A DNA stretch of 64,000 bases from NCBI RefSeq assembly GCF_965363235.1, contig NC_134846.1, forward strand, positions 3,415,001 through 3,479,000. The letters run 5' to 3'. Shown here piece by piece: positions 11,496 to 23,966 of this stretch. The notes beneath the pieces are model-generated. The model was not told the DNA's origin. It ran no database searches and worked only from the letters and a program-made list of their open reading frames with translations. The DNA comes from Mytilus galloprovincialis. Lineage: Eukaryota; Mollusca; Bivalvia; Mytilida; Mytilidae. Position 1 is the stretch's first letter, and each line of letters starts with the position of its first letter. Made by a program: the position numbers and the translations under genes.

Positions 11496-13142
11496 TATGT
11501 AGTTAAATCAGCCCTTTAGCTTTCTCGTTTGAATTGTTTTCATTTTGCTTATCTTTGTCTTCATTCAGTCTCCGGTAAAACAATGGCTCATTAACATTCA
11601 CACCCCATCTTTTTTTTCATATACTTTCATTTTTCTAAGTGTGTTTTATATCAGCCTTTTTGTCAAAGAGTATTTGACAAACATGTGAAAATATACCAAA
11701 CACCATTTGGATGATCAAGTGAGCTTACAAAATGTATGCTGCTTCCCTATAATTAGCTCACATCATTCTGATAAATTGATCCATAATTCAGGTATGGGGT
11801 CTTTGTGATAAGAACAGAACTTGTTAGCCCTCATCTTTTCAGAGATGGAACAATGTGTGAGGAAAAGTTATCAAGCGTTCTTTTGTCGACAGCGTTAACG
11901 GTCCAAGTGAAAAGGAAAAGATAAAAAATAGCACTATAAACAGATAATCATGATTTTCGGAATATACATCATGAAATATCAGTCGCTGCAAACAATATGA
12001 AGCTTTAATATCTGTTTACTACCCTAACTAGCCACAAGTGTAAACTTGAAAATTGACATGTGTTCCTTTCTGTAAAAATAAGGTGTTTATCAGAATCTTT
12101 TCAGGTAGATGTAGGATCACATATATTCATGTACTGTAATCTTATGAAAATCCTGCTAAGTGGTGACATTCAAACACAAACACATAACCTTAACATCTTC
12201 TTATCCTGATATACATGTAATATTTGTCACTGGACACTAAAACACAAATTCATTATAATCATCATTTTTGTCTTACTTTTTTACAGGAATGTACTGAAAA
12301 TTCAGATAAGGAGGCTAATGAGTCACATAAGGTAGTTTAATGATAACATCTAGCTCAGTACCGTATGTTAAAAATAGCTGTATTATAGCGAAAAAAAATG
12401 TATTTGACCAGTACAACATATATATTCTTTATACGAAATAATGAAAAAAAAAGACATCAGTTATAAACTGATAAAATCAAACATTCAGACAAAACAACAA
12501 ACAAAACTGTTATAAACATAAACATTTAATACATCAAGTCTATACTGGACTGTTTTATATGTCATTAATTCTCCTGATTGTTTATTTTATGGCCAAGAAT
12601 ATATTTATCACAGTCATGACAGTTTGAAGCATTGTATTTAAATTCTACTTTTCAAATAAATATCCATTTTTGATAATTTTTCAACCTTTTTAACCTTACC
12701 ATCAATTATTCATGTACAAAAAAAAAACACCAAAAAAACAGTCTTGCCATTTAATTTCAACTGAAAATGTGGATATTTTATACAAGAATTTGTATAGTCT
12801 AAATAGGATTCAATGTAGACAAACTGGCTAACTTTAAAAAGTTTGTTTTTCTTTTCCAATCAGTGATCAAGAAATATTTGAAATAATGATGAACAAAAAG
12901 CTGTGTACAGTAAGCAGGCACACTTGTTATTTTTGCCTAATACATGTACAAGCAAATAAGTGATGTGTTAATATATATATAGCATGTTGTCATAATGTTG
13001 TTAAAACTCATAAAACAGAAAAAAAAACAATGAACATGATGAATCCAGGTACAAATATGTAAATTGTCAATAATCACAGATGGAAATTCACTGTCCAGAT
13101 CAACTTCAACGGTCAGAATGTACTGTTTGTTTAAATCAAAAC
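11496..13142. other. Intergenic, downstream of the GHITM-family gene
   Basis: AT-rich. It includes the region just past the 3' end of the minus-strand gene ending at 13156. No second gene or defined repeat was seen. Confidence 0.4.
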
Positions 13143-13148
13143 TTTATT
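13143..13148 (-). terminator. Polyadenylation signal of the GHITM-family gene
   Basis: AATAAA on the minus strand 8 nt beyond the stop codon at 13156. It is close to the stop, so a later signal may be the one used. Confidence 0.5.
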
Positions 13149-13155
13149 TGAATGT

Positions 13156-16100
13156 TTATTTTCTCTTTCCACCTCCACCTGACAAGATCATAGCTATACG
13201 AATAAATATGTTGACTGTGTCCAAGTATATTCCAATACATCTGAAATTACAAAGAGTAAGGCATTATTTCAAATACTAAGAAGAATTAAAAGAACTTTTA
13301 TGAGAAAGCTTTTATTAATAGAAAAACAAAAGATACGAGGCATCCATACAGTACACAAAATAAGTATATATGCACAGCAAATAAGCACATAAAAAGCAAA
13401 GAAATAGCGCTTTTATTGCTGTTTTTAATCTCAAATTCAAAATGAGGCCTTCAATACAGAGAAAAATAAAAAACTCTCATCTTACTGCAAGTTTAAGACA
13501 ATGAAATCTGAGATAGTTTTACAAGTCACCATTCCCTCCAAAAAAAATCCCCAACTGCAGATTATTTTCAAGATTGAGCTAATACAACATTTTAATAGTT
13601 GCAAATTTATATAGGACCTCAGAAGAAATGAAGGCGCTATCCCAGCAACAAGATTAACAATGGAATAAGTTGCTTTCCCGACCATTTCAGATTTCTCTTT
13701 TTATCAAACTCAACAGAGGACCATGATTATAATGATAGAAAAACCTTTCTAAAAATTTGAAAATAGTCTGATAAGAAACAAAGGTATTCAGACAAGAATC
13801 ATTATTCAATATTTTTACTAGACCACCTTCCCCAATAAACAGTAAACATGGTAAAAGTGATAAAACTTGCAAAGGTTAATTATATGTGTACCTTTTATAG
13901 AAAATATAGGTGTGTCGCAGATCTGAAAAGTTCTTGCAACTTACAACTCATTATAGTCGAGCTGCAGAAAAAATTGTTCTCTCAAACATGTCAAATAGTT
14001 CTGGATAAAAGTGTGACAAATTTATTTTTACTATAATAAACATTGTGAAAGGGTCACATATATGAATATTCACATCATGCATTATATATTACCTAGGATT
14101 ATCCAATTATCTTTATAATCATCTACGGTAATCAACAAAAGTGATAAAACTTCAAAGGCTTATTATAGGTAAAAAAAAGAAAGTCATGAAAGTGTCACAT
14201 ATGAAAAGTGCTCATATGTTACAACTCATTAGGGTCAAGCTGCTCTTGAAATATGAACTACTTTTCAATTGTTCCTGAGAAAGTGTGAAAAAAATGTGTA
14301 CCGGTACATGTGAAAAAAAGAAGCCAAAGATAACCATGTCACAATCAAACTCAAAAGTTGAAAAATAAACTGATAATTGATAGAAAAAGTGAATGCAATA
14401 ATATAACCGCCTAATTGGCAGAAATCAATCATAAACACAGGTGATTCCAGGGGTTTCATTATCTTTCATGTTGACTGGTACTTTCCACGTTTCTAGGTGG
14501 TACTTTTCAATTTATTCCATGAATATCTTATATAAAAATTCCTACATTTAGGCGGTACTTGTCAATAGCATAGGAGGTTAAAGTACAGGGTACCGCCTCC
14601 TAATGAATGGCCTGAGGTGATAAAACTTCTGTAGAATAATTATTTGTACCGTTTTGCCATAGTTATAAATTAACTACTGTGGATTCATTATTATTCGTTA
14701 GATACCAATTATCTTTGATTTCGATGGTACAGTTGAACCACAAATTTAAATGTTCAACAAACTGTATATTTTCTGTAGGTTTGAATGTAGACTTTGGCAA
14801 AACCACGAAATAAAATATCCACTAAAAGACAGGTATTCCTCGATCCACAAAAAATTGGTAACCACGAAGATAAATGAATCCACAGTGATTAGTGCAGGTG
14901 TTGAAAAATAAGTTAAATATAAACTTGCAAGGTTGAAAGTTATTTTAGTTAAAAAGATTACTTGTGAAAAGGCAGAAGAGTACTTATATTTGTACTTTTA
15001 TGTCAGTCAATTAGTGTCGACAGAAATTTAAACTAGAGGCTCTAAAGATCCTGTGTCGCTCACCTTGGTCAACAAAGGACACAGATGGATTCATGACAAA
15101 ATTGTGTTTTGGTAATGGTGATGTGTTTTTAGATTTTACTTTACTTAACATTCTTGCTGCTTACAATTATCTCTATCTATAATGAACTTGGCTCAGTAGT
15201 TTCAGTGTAAAATGTTTGTGAAAATCTACAAGTTTTATGAAAATTGTTAAAAATTGACTACGAAGGGCAATAACTCCTTAGGGGGTCAATTGACCATTTT
15301 GGTCGTCGTGACTTATTTTTAGGTCTTACTTTGCTGAACATTATTGCTGTTTACAGTTTATCTCAATCTATTATAGTATTCAAGGTAATAACCAAAAACA
15401 GCAAAATTTCCTTAAAATTACCAATTGAATTCAGGGGCAGCAACCTAACAACAGGTTGTCCGATTCATCTGAAAATTTCAGGGCTGATAGATCTTGACCT
15501 GATAAACAAATTTACCCCGATCAGATTTGCTCTAAATGCTTTGGTTTTTGAGTTATAAGCCAAAAACTGCATTTTACCCTTATGTTCTATTTTTAGCCAT
15601 GGTGGCCATCTTTGTTGGTTGGCCGAGTTACCGGACACATTTTTAAAACTAGATACCCCAATGATTATTATGGCCAAGTTTGGTTTAATTTGGCCCAGTA
15701 GTTTCAGAGGAGAAGATTTTTCTAAAAGATTATCAAGATTTACGAAAAATGGTTAAAAATTGACTATAAAGGGCAAAAACTCCTAAAGGGGTCAACTGAC
15801 CATTTCGGTCATGTTGACTTATTTGTAGATCTTACTTTGCTGAACATTATCGCTGTTTACATTTTATCTCTTTCTATAATAATATTCAAGATAATAACCA
15901 AAATCTGCAAAATTTCCTTCAAATTACTTATTTCGGGGCAGCAACCCAACAACGGGTTGCCCAATTCATCTGAAAATTTCAGGACAGATAGATCTTGACC
16001 TGATTAACAAATTTACCCCATGTCAGATTTGCTCTAAATGCTTTGGTTTTTGAGTTATAAGCCAAAAACTGCATTTTACCCCTATGTTCTATTTTTAGCC

Positions 16101-19100
16101 ATGGCGGCCATCTTGGTTGGTTGGCCGGGTCACCAGACACATTTTTTAAACTAAATACCCCAATGATGATTGTGGCCAAGTTTGGTTAAATTTGGCCCAG
16201 TAGTTTCAGAGGAGAAGATTTTTGTAAAAGATTACAAAAATTTACAAAAAAATTGTCAAAATTGACTATAAAGGGCAATAACTCCTTAAGGGGTCAACTG
16301 ACCATTATAGTCATATTAACTTATTTGTAGATCTTACTTTGCTGAACATAACTGCTGATTACATTTTATCTCTTTCTATAATAATATTCAAGATAATAAC
16401 CAAAATCTGAAAAAATTCCTTCAAATTACTTATTTCGGGGCAGCAACCCAACAACCCGTTGTCCGATTCATTTGAAAGTTTCAGGGCAGATAGATTTTCA
16501 CTTGATGAACGATTTTACTCCTGTCAGATTTGCTCTAAATGCTTTGGTTTCAGAGATATAAGTCAAAATCTACATTTCACCCCTATGTTCTATTTTTAGC
16601 TATGGCAGCCATCTTGGTTGGTTGGCAGGGTCACGCCACATATTTTTTAAACTAGATACCCCAAAAATGATTGTGGCCAAGTTTGGATTAATTTGGCCCA
16701 GTAGTTTCAGAGGAGAAGATTTTTGTAATAGATTATCAAGATTTACGAAAAATGGTTAAAAATTGAGTATAAAGGGCAATAACTCCTAAAGGGGTCAACT
16801 GACCATTTCGGTCATGTTGACTTATTTGTAAATCTTACTTTTTTTAACATTATTGCTGTATCTGTAATAATATTCAAGATAATAACCAAAAACAGCAAAA
16901 TTTCCTTAAAATTACCAATTCAGGGGCAGCAACCCAACAACCGGTTGTCCGATTCATCTGAAAATTTCAGGGCAGAGAGATCTTGACCTGATAAACAATT
17001 TAACCCCATGTCAGATTTGCTCTAAATGCTTTGGTTTTTGAGTTATAAGCCAAAAACTGCATTTTACCCCTATGTTCTTATTTTTAGCCATGGCAGCCAT
17101 CTTGGTTGGTTGGCAGGGTCACGCCACACATTTTTTAAACTAGATACCCCAATGATGATTGTGGCCAAGTTTGATTAAATTTGGCCCAGTAGTTTCAGAG
17201 GAGAAGATTTTTGTAAAAGTTAACGACGACGGATGACGACGACGACGGACGCCAAGTGATGGGAAAAGCTCACTTGGCCCTTTGGGCCAGGTGAGCTAAA
17301 AAAGGGAAAAGTAAAAAAAAAATTTTAAAAGGCAAAGGGTGCATTTTTTGGCTTTGAAGAAAAAAGAAAGGCTACGGGCACCAATGGTGGCCCATCTTTC
17401 TGTATAAGGCAGACAGACACACTGTCAATACAATACTATCTCCTCAGTTTTATATAATTGCTGAAACAAAAATTCAAATAACAATTTTTGAAATCAAAAC
17501 TTACGCATTTATAGGATCAAACTTTTGCATATCGTAGGGTGGATGACTTTCTGCTTTTTTGATGATTTTCTGTGTGTCATATAATAAGAACATTCCAAAC
17601 AGGACTAATCCACCATAGACACTTATTGAGTATAAACCTGCTCCTAAAGCTGTGGTGGGTGGTAAAAACATACTTCCTGAAAATAAACAGTAGACTTATA
17701 CATGTTATAGTTTTAGGAGTCACCACAATAATTGTCATGCTTTAAAAAGTCTGACGTCCAAGGCTTGAAAAATTGCTTTCAGACTTGTGAAATTCTTCTC
17801 TACAAGCCAACAGAATCCAACTAAAAACTTTGTAAAATTGAGCTTAGGGCTTGTCGATCTAAAATTTATCGTAAAGACTGCCACAAAATAATGCTTAATT
17901 GGTTTTCTTATTTTGTCAATTATGTTTTCATCATGAAATTACGATAAACCTTGCAAATTGTGTTAGCACGTGAACATTTCTTAAATACAAAATGACATGT
18001 GTTGACTGACTGATACTATTTGAAATAAATAAGGTTTATGATCATAAATGACCCCTCTGTTGATTAGCTGGGTTTGTAAACAAACCATAAGCCTCATGTA
18101 GCATTATTGTTATACACTTTACAAAAGAATGTCACTTACCAAGTGAAGATGCAAATACAAATCCGAGACCAATAGCAAGAGGTCCTCCCATATTCAGGAA
18201 CTTCTCACTTGGAGCACACATTGCAACTGTAGAAAGACCTGTTTGAATGCAAACACATAAAGTATTAATTTTTAACTATAAACAGAGAATATATTTTTTA
18301 CTATAAATTTAGTCTCACAGTCAAAATTATTGAAAGATTTCTTTTGTTTAATCCAAAACAAATTGGGACTCGTTGCTTTATTCCCCCCCCCCCCCCCCTT
18401 TTTTTTGTTTCAAATACTGTGGATTCATTTATTTTCGTGGGTACCAATTTTCTGTGGTTTGAGGAAAATTTGCATATTTGTGGATATTTAAATTTGTGGT
18501 TTTGGCAAATTCTGCATACATTCCTGTAGACAATTTGTAATTCGTTGAACATTTGAATTTGTGATTCTCCTGTACCCACGAAATCCATGAATATTAGTAT
18601 TCAACGAATAATAATGAATCCACAGTATTTCAATCCAAAACAAATTAGGAATCTCATTGCATTGTCATTTTTGAGTATTCTATTCTTTATGGTTTTCAAG
18701 TGCAAATGTACTTGTATTTAATATTTAATGTAGACTAGGAGTTTACTTTTTTGGCCCCTTACATGTAAAAATTAACCACAGTACACATATTTTAAATCTA
18801 TAAATAACATACGTGAAGTTGTTCATAAAACAACATTACCTCTTAATACAATGGTACTTGTATTTTATATTTGTAAATTGTCTGTTTTATATTGTGTATA
18901 TATTATTTATGTATTGCAAGAAGGGAAACTATAATAAAATATTGAATCTGAATCTCTTCCTACATTTCTTTTCTACATTTAAAAATGGAAGGCTGTACAT
19001 TGACATATAATGATTTACTTTTTTTAAATTGTTATTTGGATGGAGAGTTGTCTCATTCGTACTCACACCACATCTTCCTATAACTGTAGTAAGTCAGGAA

Positions 19101-21928
19101 TATGACAGTTGTTGTGCAATCGTTTGATGTGTTTTGCCATCTGATTAGAAACTTTACGATGCATTTTCCTCGGATTTCAGTATTTTTGTGATTTTACTTT
19201 TTCCTTTAAAAACTTACCTCCTACTACTCCTGCTGTGTACCAAGCTGCTCTGATTAACAAAGGTCCACCCATAAGGGTCATAGGGGCCAAAACAGCACCG
19301 AAAATACCACTGTAAGCTATCCATGCTAACTGTTTGGAACCAAAGCCTTCTTGGTATGGAATTGACCGACAGACCATTCCTGCACCGATTACTGTGGCAA
19401 AGGTTACACCAATGGCCTATAATAAACATGATAAAAGCATTGTCTTTTATAGTGATCCAATATGTAAGGTATAATTTTTTTTCTTAGAAAAAGTCTGCAT
19501 TGAAGATTATTATAATAATAAAATTAAAACTGTCTAACATGTAAAATAAACAGTAAAAGGGAACTAACTCAATCTTTATTAAGGTTATTCATTTTTTGAA
19601 CATTTTCAATGTCCTTTTTTTATTGAGAAAATATGTTTTATCTTCTCGTTCATTTCAATCTATTTAGATGTTTCTTTATTCAAGATTTAATCTGATGTAG
19701 ATAATTTTCTCAATAGGGCTCTTCACGGTTAGTTCGGCCATATTGGATAGGGGGCAGATTTTCATAATAGAGGTAAAAATGGTGTGAAAAATACGGGAAA
19801 ACATCATTAAAACAGAGCTGTTGCTTGGAAACACACATAGGATTTCCCACACTTTCATACCATTTCCACCTCCTTCCAAAAAATCTGCCCCCTATCCAAT
19901 ATGGCCGAACTAACCGTGAAGAGCCCTATTTATATTTTGGGATGAAAATTTAATTTAAAATATGATCTTTTTAATTTCTATAGTTATAGCATACCATCCA
20001 TGAATTTTTCATCATCAGTGACATGAGTCTTGGGTTCCTACTGACAGCTATTGCAGATGCCGCTGTGATTGCCACACTGCCACCAAAATACATGTATGTA
20101 TCTCTGATCCTTTGTCGTACTTCCTGGGGCCACAACCTGTAAAAGATTCTAAATATAAATGATTTGTTCAATAAAACAATAAGCTTCTCTTAATAAATCT
20201 AATCAATATTTCAGATAAAAATTCTCTTAATATACTGGAAGAAATTAATCATTTCGTAGGACCTTTGCTTATAAGCTAAGATACTATTTCTAAATAAATT
20301 AAGTATAAATGAAAGTAGAATTTCTTCAAATTCTAAGAACATACAAGTATTATTAAACATGTTAAAGTTGAAACCTTTGAAATTGATGGCTTCAAATTTT
20401 AGTGGAAAATCTCAAAACTGGTCAGCTATCTCCTTGTGCTTTGTCATTAGACGAACTTTAAATAAAAATGGAAAACTTGTCCCAAGTTTTTACTTGTTTA
20501 GAAAAATTGAAAAATTATATTAATTTGCTGTCCATTATTAAACAATTGCAGATGTCACCAGAAATCATAAAACATAATTGTATCTTACACTGCTCTATCT
20601 ACAGCTCCAAGCTGACTGGACATTCCGAGGCCATAGTAACATAAAGCTCCAAGACCAAGAACTGAACCTCCAGCTACCAGTCCTTTCCCTACACTAAAAG
20701 CTGAAAATAACAAATAAAATAAAAACACATGTGTATTACTTACATGTACATTTTAAGGCATATTCAATGTTTACATGTTGAAAATTATTTAGATTTAAAG
20801 CACCCACAAAAACATTTGTTAACAAAATACAGACTCAGCAAACACTGTTTCAGAATAGAAACTGGCAGACATGAACGAATTACCAATGTATGTGGTAAAT
20901 ATGAAATATTACCTCCACATGAGAGTATATGTTTATATTGTAATTCAAATTGTATTGAAAATGAAATGCACTTTCTTCTGGAATGCCCTCTTTACAATAA
21001 CCTCAGAAGAGATCGATGTGACTGATTATATAAAAAAATACCCCAGTTTAGATAATTCAAACAGAAAAGATCTTTTTTCATGGATCATGATTAATGAAGA
21101 TATTTTATGTGCATACCTTGATAAAGGCCTGCAACTTAGAAAATCAGAAAATTAGTTTACTTAAATACTCTAAAAGATATCAAAATTATCTCCCCTTGAC
21201 CACTGATTCTTTCCTCATGCATTTGAATTATTATTTTATGTTTAATCACTCTGTAATGTTTATGTCATGTTGTAATTAATGTTATGCTCTTAATGAGCCC
21301 TTTAATTTAGAAAATAAAAATATCTATCTATCTATAATCAGATAATGGTTTACTTTTAAAAATTAATTGTGACTTGGATGGAAAGTTCTCTCATTAGTAC
21401 TCATACCACAGCTTCTTATATCTATGAAGGATGAATAAAAAATGTTATTCATAGAATCAACTAATGTTATATAAGACATACTCATTAGTGGCTCGGTTTT
21501 AAATCTTATACAAGTCATGCATGTAATAAAAGTATAAATGCATATATATAATATATATCAAATTTTTTAGAATACTCAAATGATCAATATACAATGTATA
21601 ATAATATAATCAACAGGGTATCAATTGTAGTAAAATCTATATAAACATGATAAAATATTTATGCATTAATCTGATTAATATTCATAGATTAGAATAAACA
21701 GACTGAAATCGTTATTTAAATACCTCCAGGTCCTGCAGGGGCCATAGCAATCTCCTTTAGTGACCTTCTTTTTGCAGCCCTTCGTGTGGCAGTTTTGGTT
21801 TCATTAGCATACATCTGAAATCGTGCCATGGTATTCTGTGTAGGTCTTAGTAGGGATGGCTTGGCAAAGCCAGACACAAAAGTTGTGAGTGTAATACGAG
21901 TAAGGCCTGCAGCCATCATGGTGGACAT
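13156..21928 (-). CDS. GHITM: Growth hormone-inducible transmembrane protein (TMBIM5/MICS1 family), seven exons
   Basis: Coding exons on the minus strand: 21724-21928, 20589-20700, 19995-20136, 19218-19416, 18140-18238, 17505-17676 and 13156-13240. All junctions are GT-AG, phases agree, and the 1014 coding bases give 337 residues, close to the vertebrate protein. The first 65 or so residues are basic and Ser/Thr-rich, as in a mitochondrial presequence. About seven hydrophobic segments follow. Family blocks include WPQEVRQRIRDTYMY (about 107-121), CRSIPY, GGPLLIRAAWYTAG (about 203-216) and LLYDTQKII. In the family this is an inner-membrane BI-1 (UPF0005) protein linked to cristae structure and mitochondrial calcium/proton exchange. 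An in-frame TGA two codons upstream supports the start. A TTGCAG acceptor before 21961 suggests an unseen 5'-UTR exon. Confidence 0.95.
13851..14640. repeat. Degenerate tandem repeat in GHITM intron 6
   Basis: Blocks starting AAAGTGATAAAACTT at about 13853 and 14137, with a weaker start near 14614, share ACAACTCATTA and a GTCAAGCTGC-like block. The unit is about 285 bp and the copies are strongly diverged. Confidence 0.55.
14676..14886. mobile_element. 211-bp MITE with ACTGTGGATTCATT ends
   Basis: ACTGTGGATTCATT at the left and AATGAATCCACAGT at the right form a 14-bp terminal inverted repeat. The second copy at 18416-18626 has the same length and the same ends. It lies in GHITM intron 6 and has no coding capacity. 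Confidence 0.8.
15036..17299. mobile_element. Large tandem-core element in GHITM intron 6
   Basis: Four diverged units of about 485-500 bp each contain GGGGCAGCAACC, AACAACNGGTTG and CATCTGAAAATTTCAGGGC-like blocks, near 15435, 15937, 16438 and 16922. They also share GGCCCAGTAGTTTCAGAGG. A GAC/GACG triplet tract at about 17224-17252 follows, then the hairpin AGCTCACTTGGCCC / GGGCCAGGTGAGCT at 17267-17297, then CTAAA. I recognise the family as common in molluscs. The order of parts matches the element at 7556-8684, and a Helitron-like (pearl/HINE) origin is plausible. The short frames in it (15331-15558, 15465-15677, 15979-16179) are repeat by-products. Confidence 0.75.
17748..17880. mobile_element. 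Decayed MITE, relative of 23054-23213
   Basis: Shares CTACAAGCCAACAGAATCC-like and TTGAGCT..GGGC blocks in the same order with 23054-23213. The right end CGTAAAGACTG is well kept and the left end is eroded. It lies in GHITM intron 5. Confidence 0.6.
18416..18626. mobile_element. 211-bp MITE with ACTGTGGATTCATT ends, second copy
   Basis: Terminal inverted repeat ACTGTGGATTCATT / AATGAATCCACAGT, the same length as the copy at 14676. Flanking bases make TACTGTGG...CCACAGTA, compatible with a TA target duplication. A 15-nt poly(C) tract lies just to its left. Partly matching flanks (CAATCCAAAACAAATT at about 18631 and AATCCAAAACAAATTG at about 18350) show an older local duplication around it. 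It sits in GHITM intron 4. Confidence 0.8.
19025..19082 (-). repeat. Family M fragment, reverse orientation
   Basis: GGATGGAGAGTTGTCTCATT followed by ACCACATCTTC matches the end of family M. It lies in GHITM intron 4. Confidence 0.7.
19716..19926. mobile_element. MITE with 47-bp perfect inverted repeats
   Basis: The first 47 bases, starting GGGCTCTTCACGG, are the exact reverse complement of the last 47. TA flanks both ends (19714-19715 and 19927-19928), the duplication expected of Tc1/mariner-type elements. Perfect arms imply a young insertion. It lies in GHITM intron 3. Confidence 0.85.
20760..21337 (+). mobile_element. 5'-truncated LINE 3' end in GHITM intron 1
   Basis: The frame at 20729-21025 encodes the C-terminal part of a non-LTR reverse transcriptase polyprotein: a knuckle-like CLYCNSNCIENEMHFLLEC (about 20920-20976) preceded by basic residues. 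After a frameshift near 21020 the reading continues in the next frame to 21155. The 3' end has an A-rich stretch and a (ATCT)n tail at 21316-21337, as LINEs of the CR1/L2 type often do. It is antisense to the host gene and starts about 60 bp upstream of the exon 2 acceptor. It is non-functional. Confidence 0.7.
21366..21424 (-). repeat. Family M fragment, reverse orientation
   Basis: TGACTTGGATGGAAAGTTCT and CATACCACAGCTTCTTAT align with the family M end. It lies in GHITM intron 1. Confidence 0.65.
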
Positions 21929-21960
21929 TTTTCAATGTTATCTTCTCTTAATAAACAAAT

Positions 21961-23053
21961 TCTGCAAAAATAAATTGTAATCATGGTAATAAGACCTTTG
22001 CATTGTCTTAATAAAAAGGTACAACACAACATACATAATACATGTAGCTTAATCATTATCATGATTATGAAACTAACAAAAAGTGCAAGAAAATCTTCTG
22101 TGATAGTTGATTTGACATATTCATACTAGAGCTTAATTGATATCCATGAGAACAGTGATAAACTAACATGACTAACTAGCCTGATGCCTAAGCAGTGTTT
22201 CATTTAAAGCAATTTAGCATGGCACAATACCATGCCCTTTGTCTTTCAAAAATTTGATGCCATGTGTCCTTTTATCATGTTTATAGCGTTATCTGGATCT
22301 ATATCGGGTTGCGGTATTGAATTTTTTGCTGATTAAAAGGCAACAAGCATTGACTTAAGATGATTGTATGTTATTTCATGAAGACAATATATTTATCACT
22401 TCCACGAGACTTGAGAGCATAAATCAAATCATTCTTGGTTTCTACAAAATAAGTGTGATACTTCATTGGATTGTGGAGAAAAATTTGTAGTCAATTAAAT
22501 TGATTGTAATGACATGATTAACTTGAGGGCAATCACCTGGTATCATATTGTAATTTAACTTTGTGATAAGAAATTGATGAACAAAAGGCAATTTTACCAA
22601 AACGGCACAAGGCTTTTTTGGAAAAAGGGGTCTGGGCAGAAGGTAGTGGATGAAGGCACCCAGGGCGCAGCGCCCTTCTATTTTGGGCGAACGAAACCAC
22701 TGCATTTATTGCATTAAAAACGTCATATTCCTTTCCAAATTGCGTGCAAAACATCGTATATTTTTGTAACTCGTCTGCCAATGAAATATTGTATGATTAT
22801 CATGATTATGTATAATATCAATATTAACATGATTAACATGATCAATATACATTCATGACATTATAAATTACATGCATGTATATATTTTTACTCCTGTTTT
22901 AAATATTTTTTATTGGGGCCAGATCCTCTTTAAATATGGAGACTGATATACATGTATGATTATGTAGTGTCCCTTTTAGTTTTGACTATGGAAGTGTATA
23001 TATCTATCAAAATTGTCTAAAGGTTGTAGCCAAAATAAATTTCTTGAGTTTTG
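21961..23053. other. Upstream region of the GHITM-family gene
   Basis: It holds an acceptor (TTTTTGCAG ending at 21962 on the minus strand) for a likely 5'-UTR exon whose donor I could not place. Minus-strand frames at 22463-22781 have no domain or splice support. The promoter lies here or further right. Confidence 0.4.
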
Positions 23054-23213
23054 CAGTCTTCACGCTGAGTGGCAGCCCAGGCAGCCCAGGCTTGTAAAAT
23101 TGCTCTCGGGCCTGTAAAAATCATATCTACAGGCCAACAGAGTCTAACTAAAAATTTTCAAAAATTGAGCTCTGGGCCTGTAGTGTAGATTTAAAAGTTC
23201 ATCGTGAAGACTG
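23054..23213. mobile_element. 160-bp MITE with CAGTCTTCACG ends
   Basis: CAGTCTTCACG at the left and CGTGAAGACTG at the right are perfect inverted repeats. GTTTTG lies on both sides (23048-23053 and 23214-23219), an apparent 6-bp target duplication. The internal CTACAGGCCAACAGAGTC block is shared with 17748-17880. Confidence 0.75.
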
Positions 23214-23269
23214 GTTTTGTTCTTGTTATTTAAATTCAAAAATGATCAAAATAAACTGTGCATCTAATA

Positions 23270-23714
23270 TGGGGACGAAGTCCCCTATTACAGTAGAAAA
23301 TTCAATAAAAAAAAAAAAAAAAAAAATCAGGGAAAATTTCCCGAATTTTTCATTGTACTAATGAACTCAAAATCGTTCAATTTTTTTTGGTCGCGTTTTT
23401 GAATTTCTGGATTGACGCAGAAATCTACTTCCGTTTCTGGTCTTGTTTACATGAGACTTTGAATAAAATGTATATTTATCAGTCTAAGAAAGGAACTAAT
23501 ACTAATTCATTTAAAAAAAAATGTTTGTTATTAAAAAAAACGTTACCTGATGACAGCGTTTCTTTGTTTACAATATTGAATATGACGTCATAACTTAAAT
23601 AACGTCACAACTAAAATCCCTGACAACAGAACCAAAATCGGAAACGTTACGGTATTTCCGTTTCTCTTTTTAACATTGTTGATTTAAAAAAAATATTCAT
23701 AGACTTCGTCCCCA
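23270..23714. mobile_element. MITE-like element with TGGGGACGAAGTC ends
   Basis: TGGGGACGAAGTC at the left and its exact reverse complement GACTTCGTCCCCA at the right bound 445 bp. A poly(A) run lies near 23308-23326. No target duplication is clear. The short frame at 23387-23593 inside it has no recognisable product. Confidence 0.7.
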
Positions 23715-23906
23715 TTCACAGGTAATTCCTGCCTCATATTAATAACAATATTGTATTAATTTAATTTTTTAAATCATGTAAATAGGGACCATCGTTTATT
23801 TTTTGTTCTTTAGAACATTAACTTCACTATGTTACAAGTCCTTTGTTTGCATGTTTATACTGGCTTTAAGCCCGATTTTTCATCTGAAAAAAACCCTGGT
23901 AGAAAT

Positions 23907-23966
23907 CTAAGACTACTTTAACAAGCTAAAAGGAATTGACAAATCTCTGTGTTATACTAGTCTCAG
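23907..23966. mobile_element. 60-bp relative of the 7-bp-duplication palindromes
   Basis: The ends CTAAGACTACTTTA and TATACTAGTCTCAG match the 33-35 bp palindromes with a few changes, but 32 nt separate them. Flanks TAGAAAT (23900-23906) and TATAAAT (23967-23973) agree at 6 of 7 positions. This may be a longer, older form from which the short ones are deletion derivatives. Confidence 0.5.

Noticed and set aside
15331-16179. Several short frames in the tandem-core element
   Set aside because: They repeat with the units and reflect the repeat, not a gene.
18384-18398. Poly(C) tract, also seen at 29117 and 37621
   Set aside because: Simple homopolymers, possibly inflated by assembly; no function can be inferred.
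22463-22781. Overlapping minus-strand frames with a GC-richer stretch upstream of GHITM
   Set aside because: Considered as the missing 5' exon of GHITM, but there is no donor in a suitable place and a 5'-UTR exon would not need to be coding.
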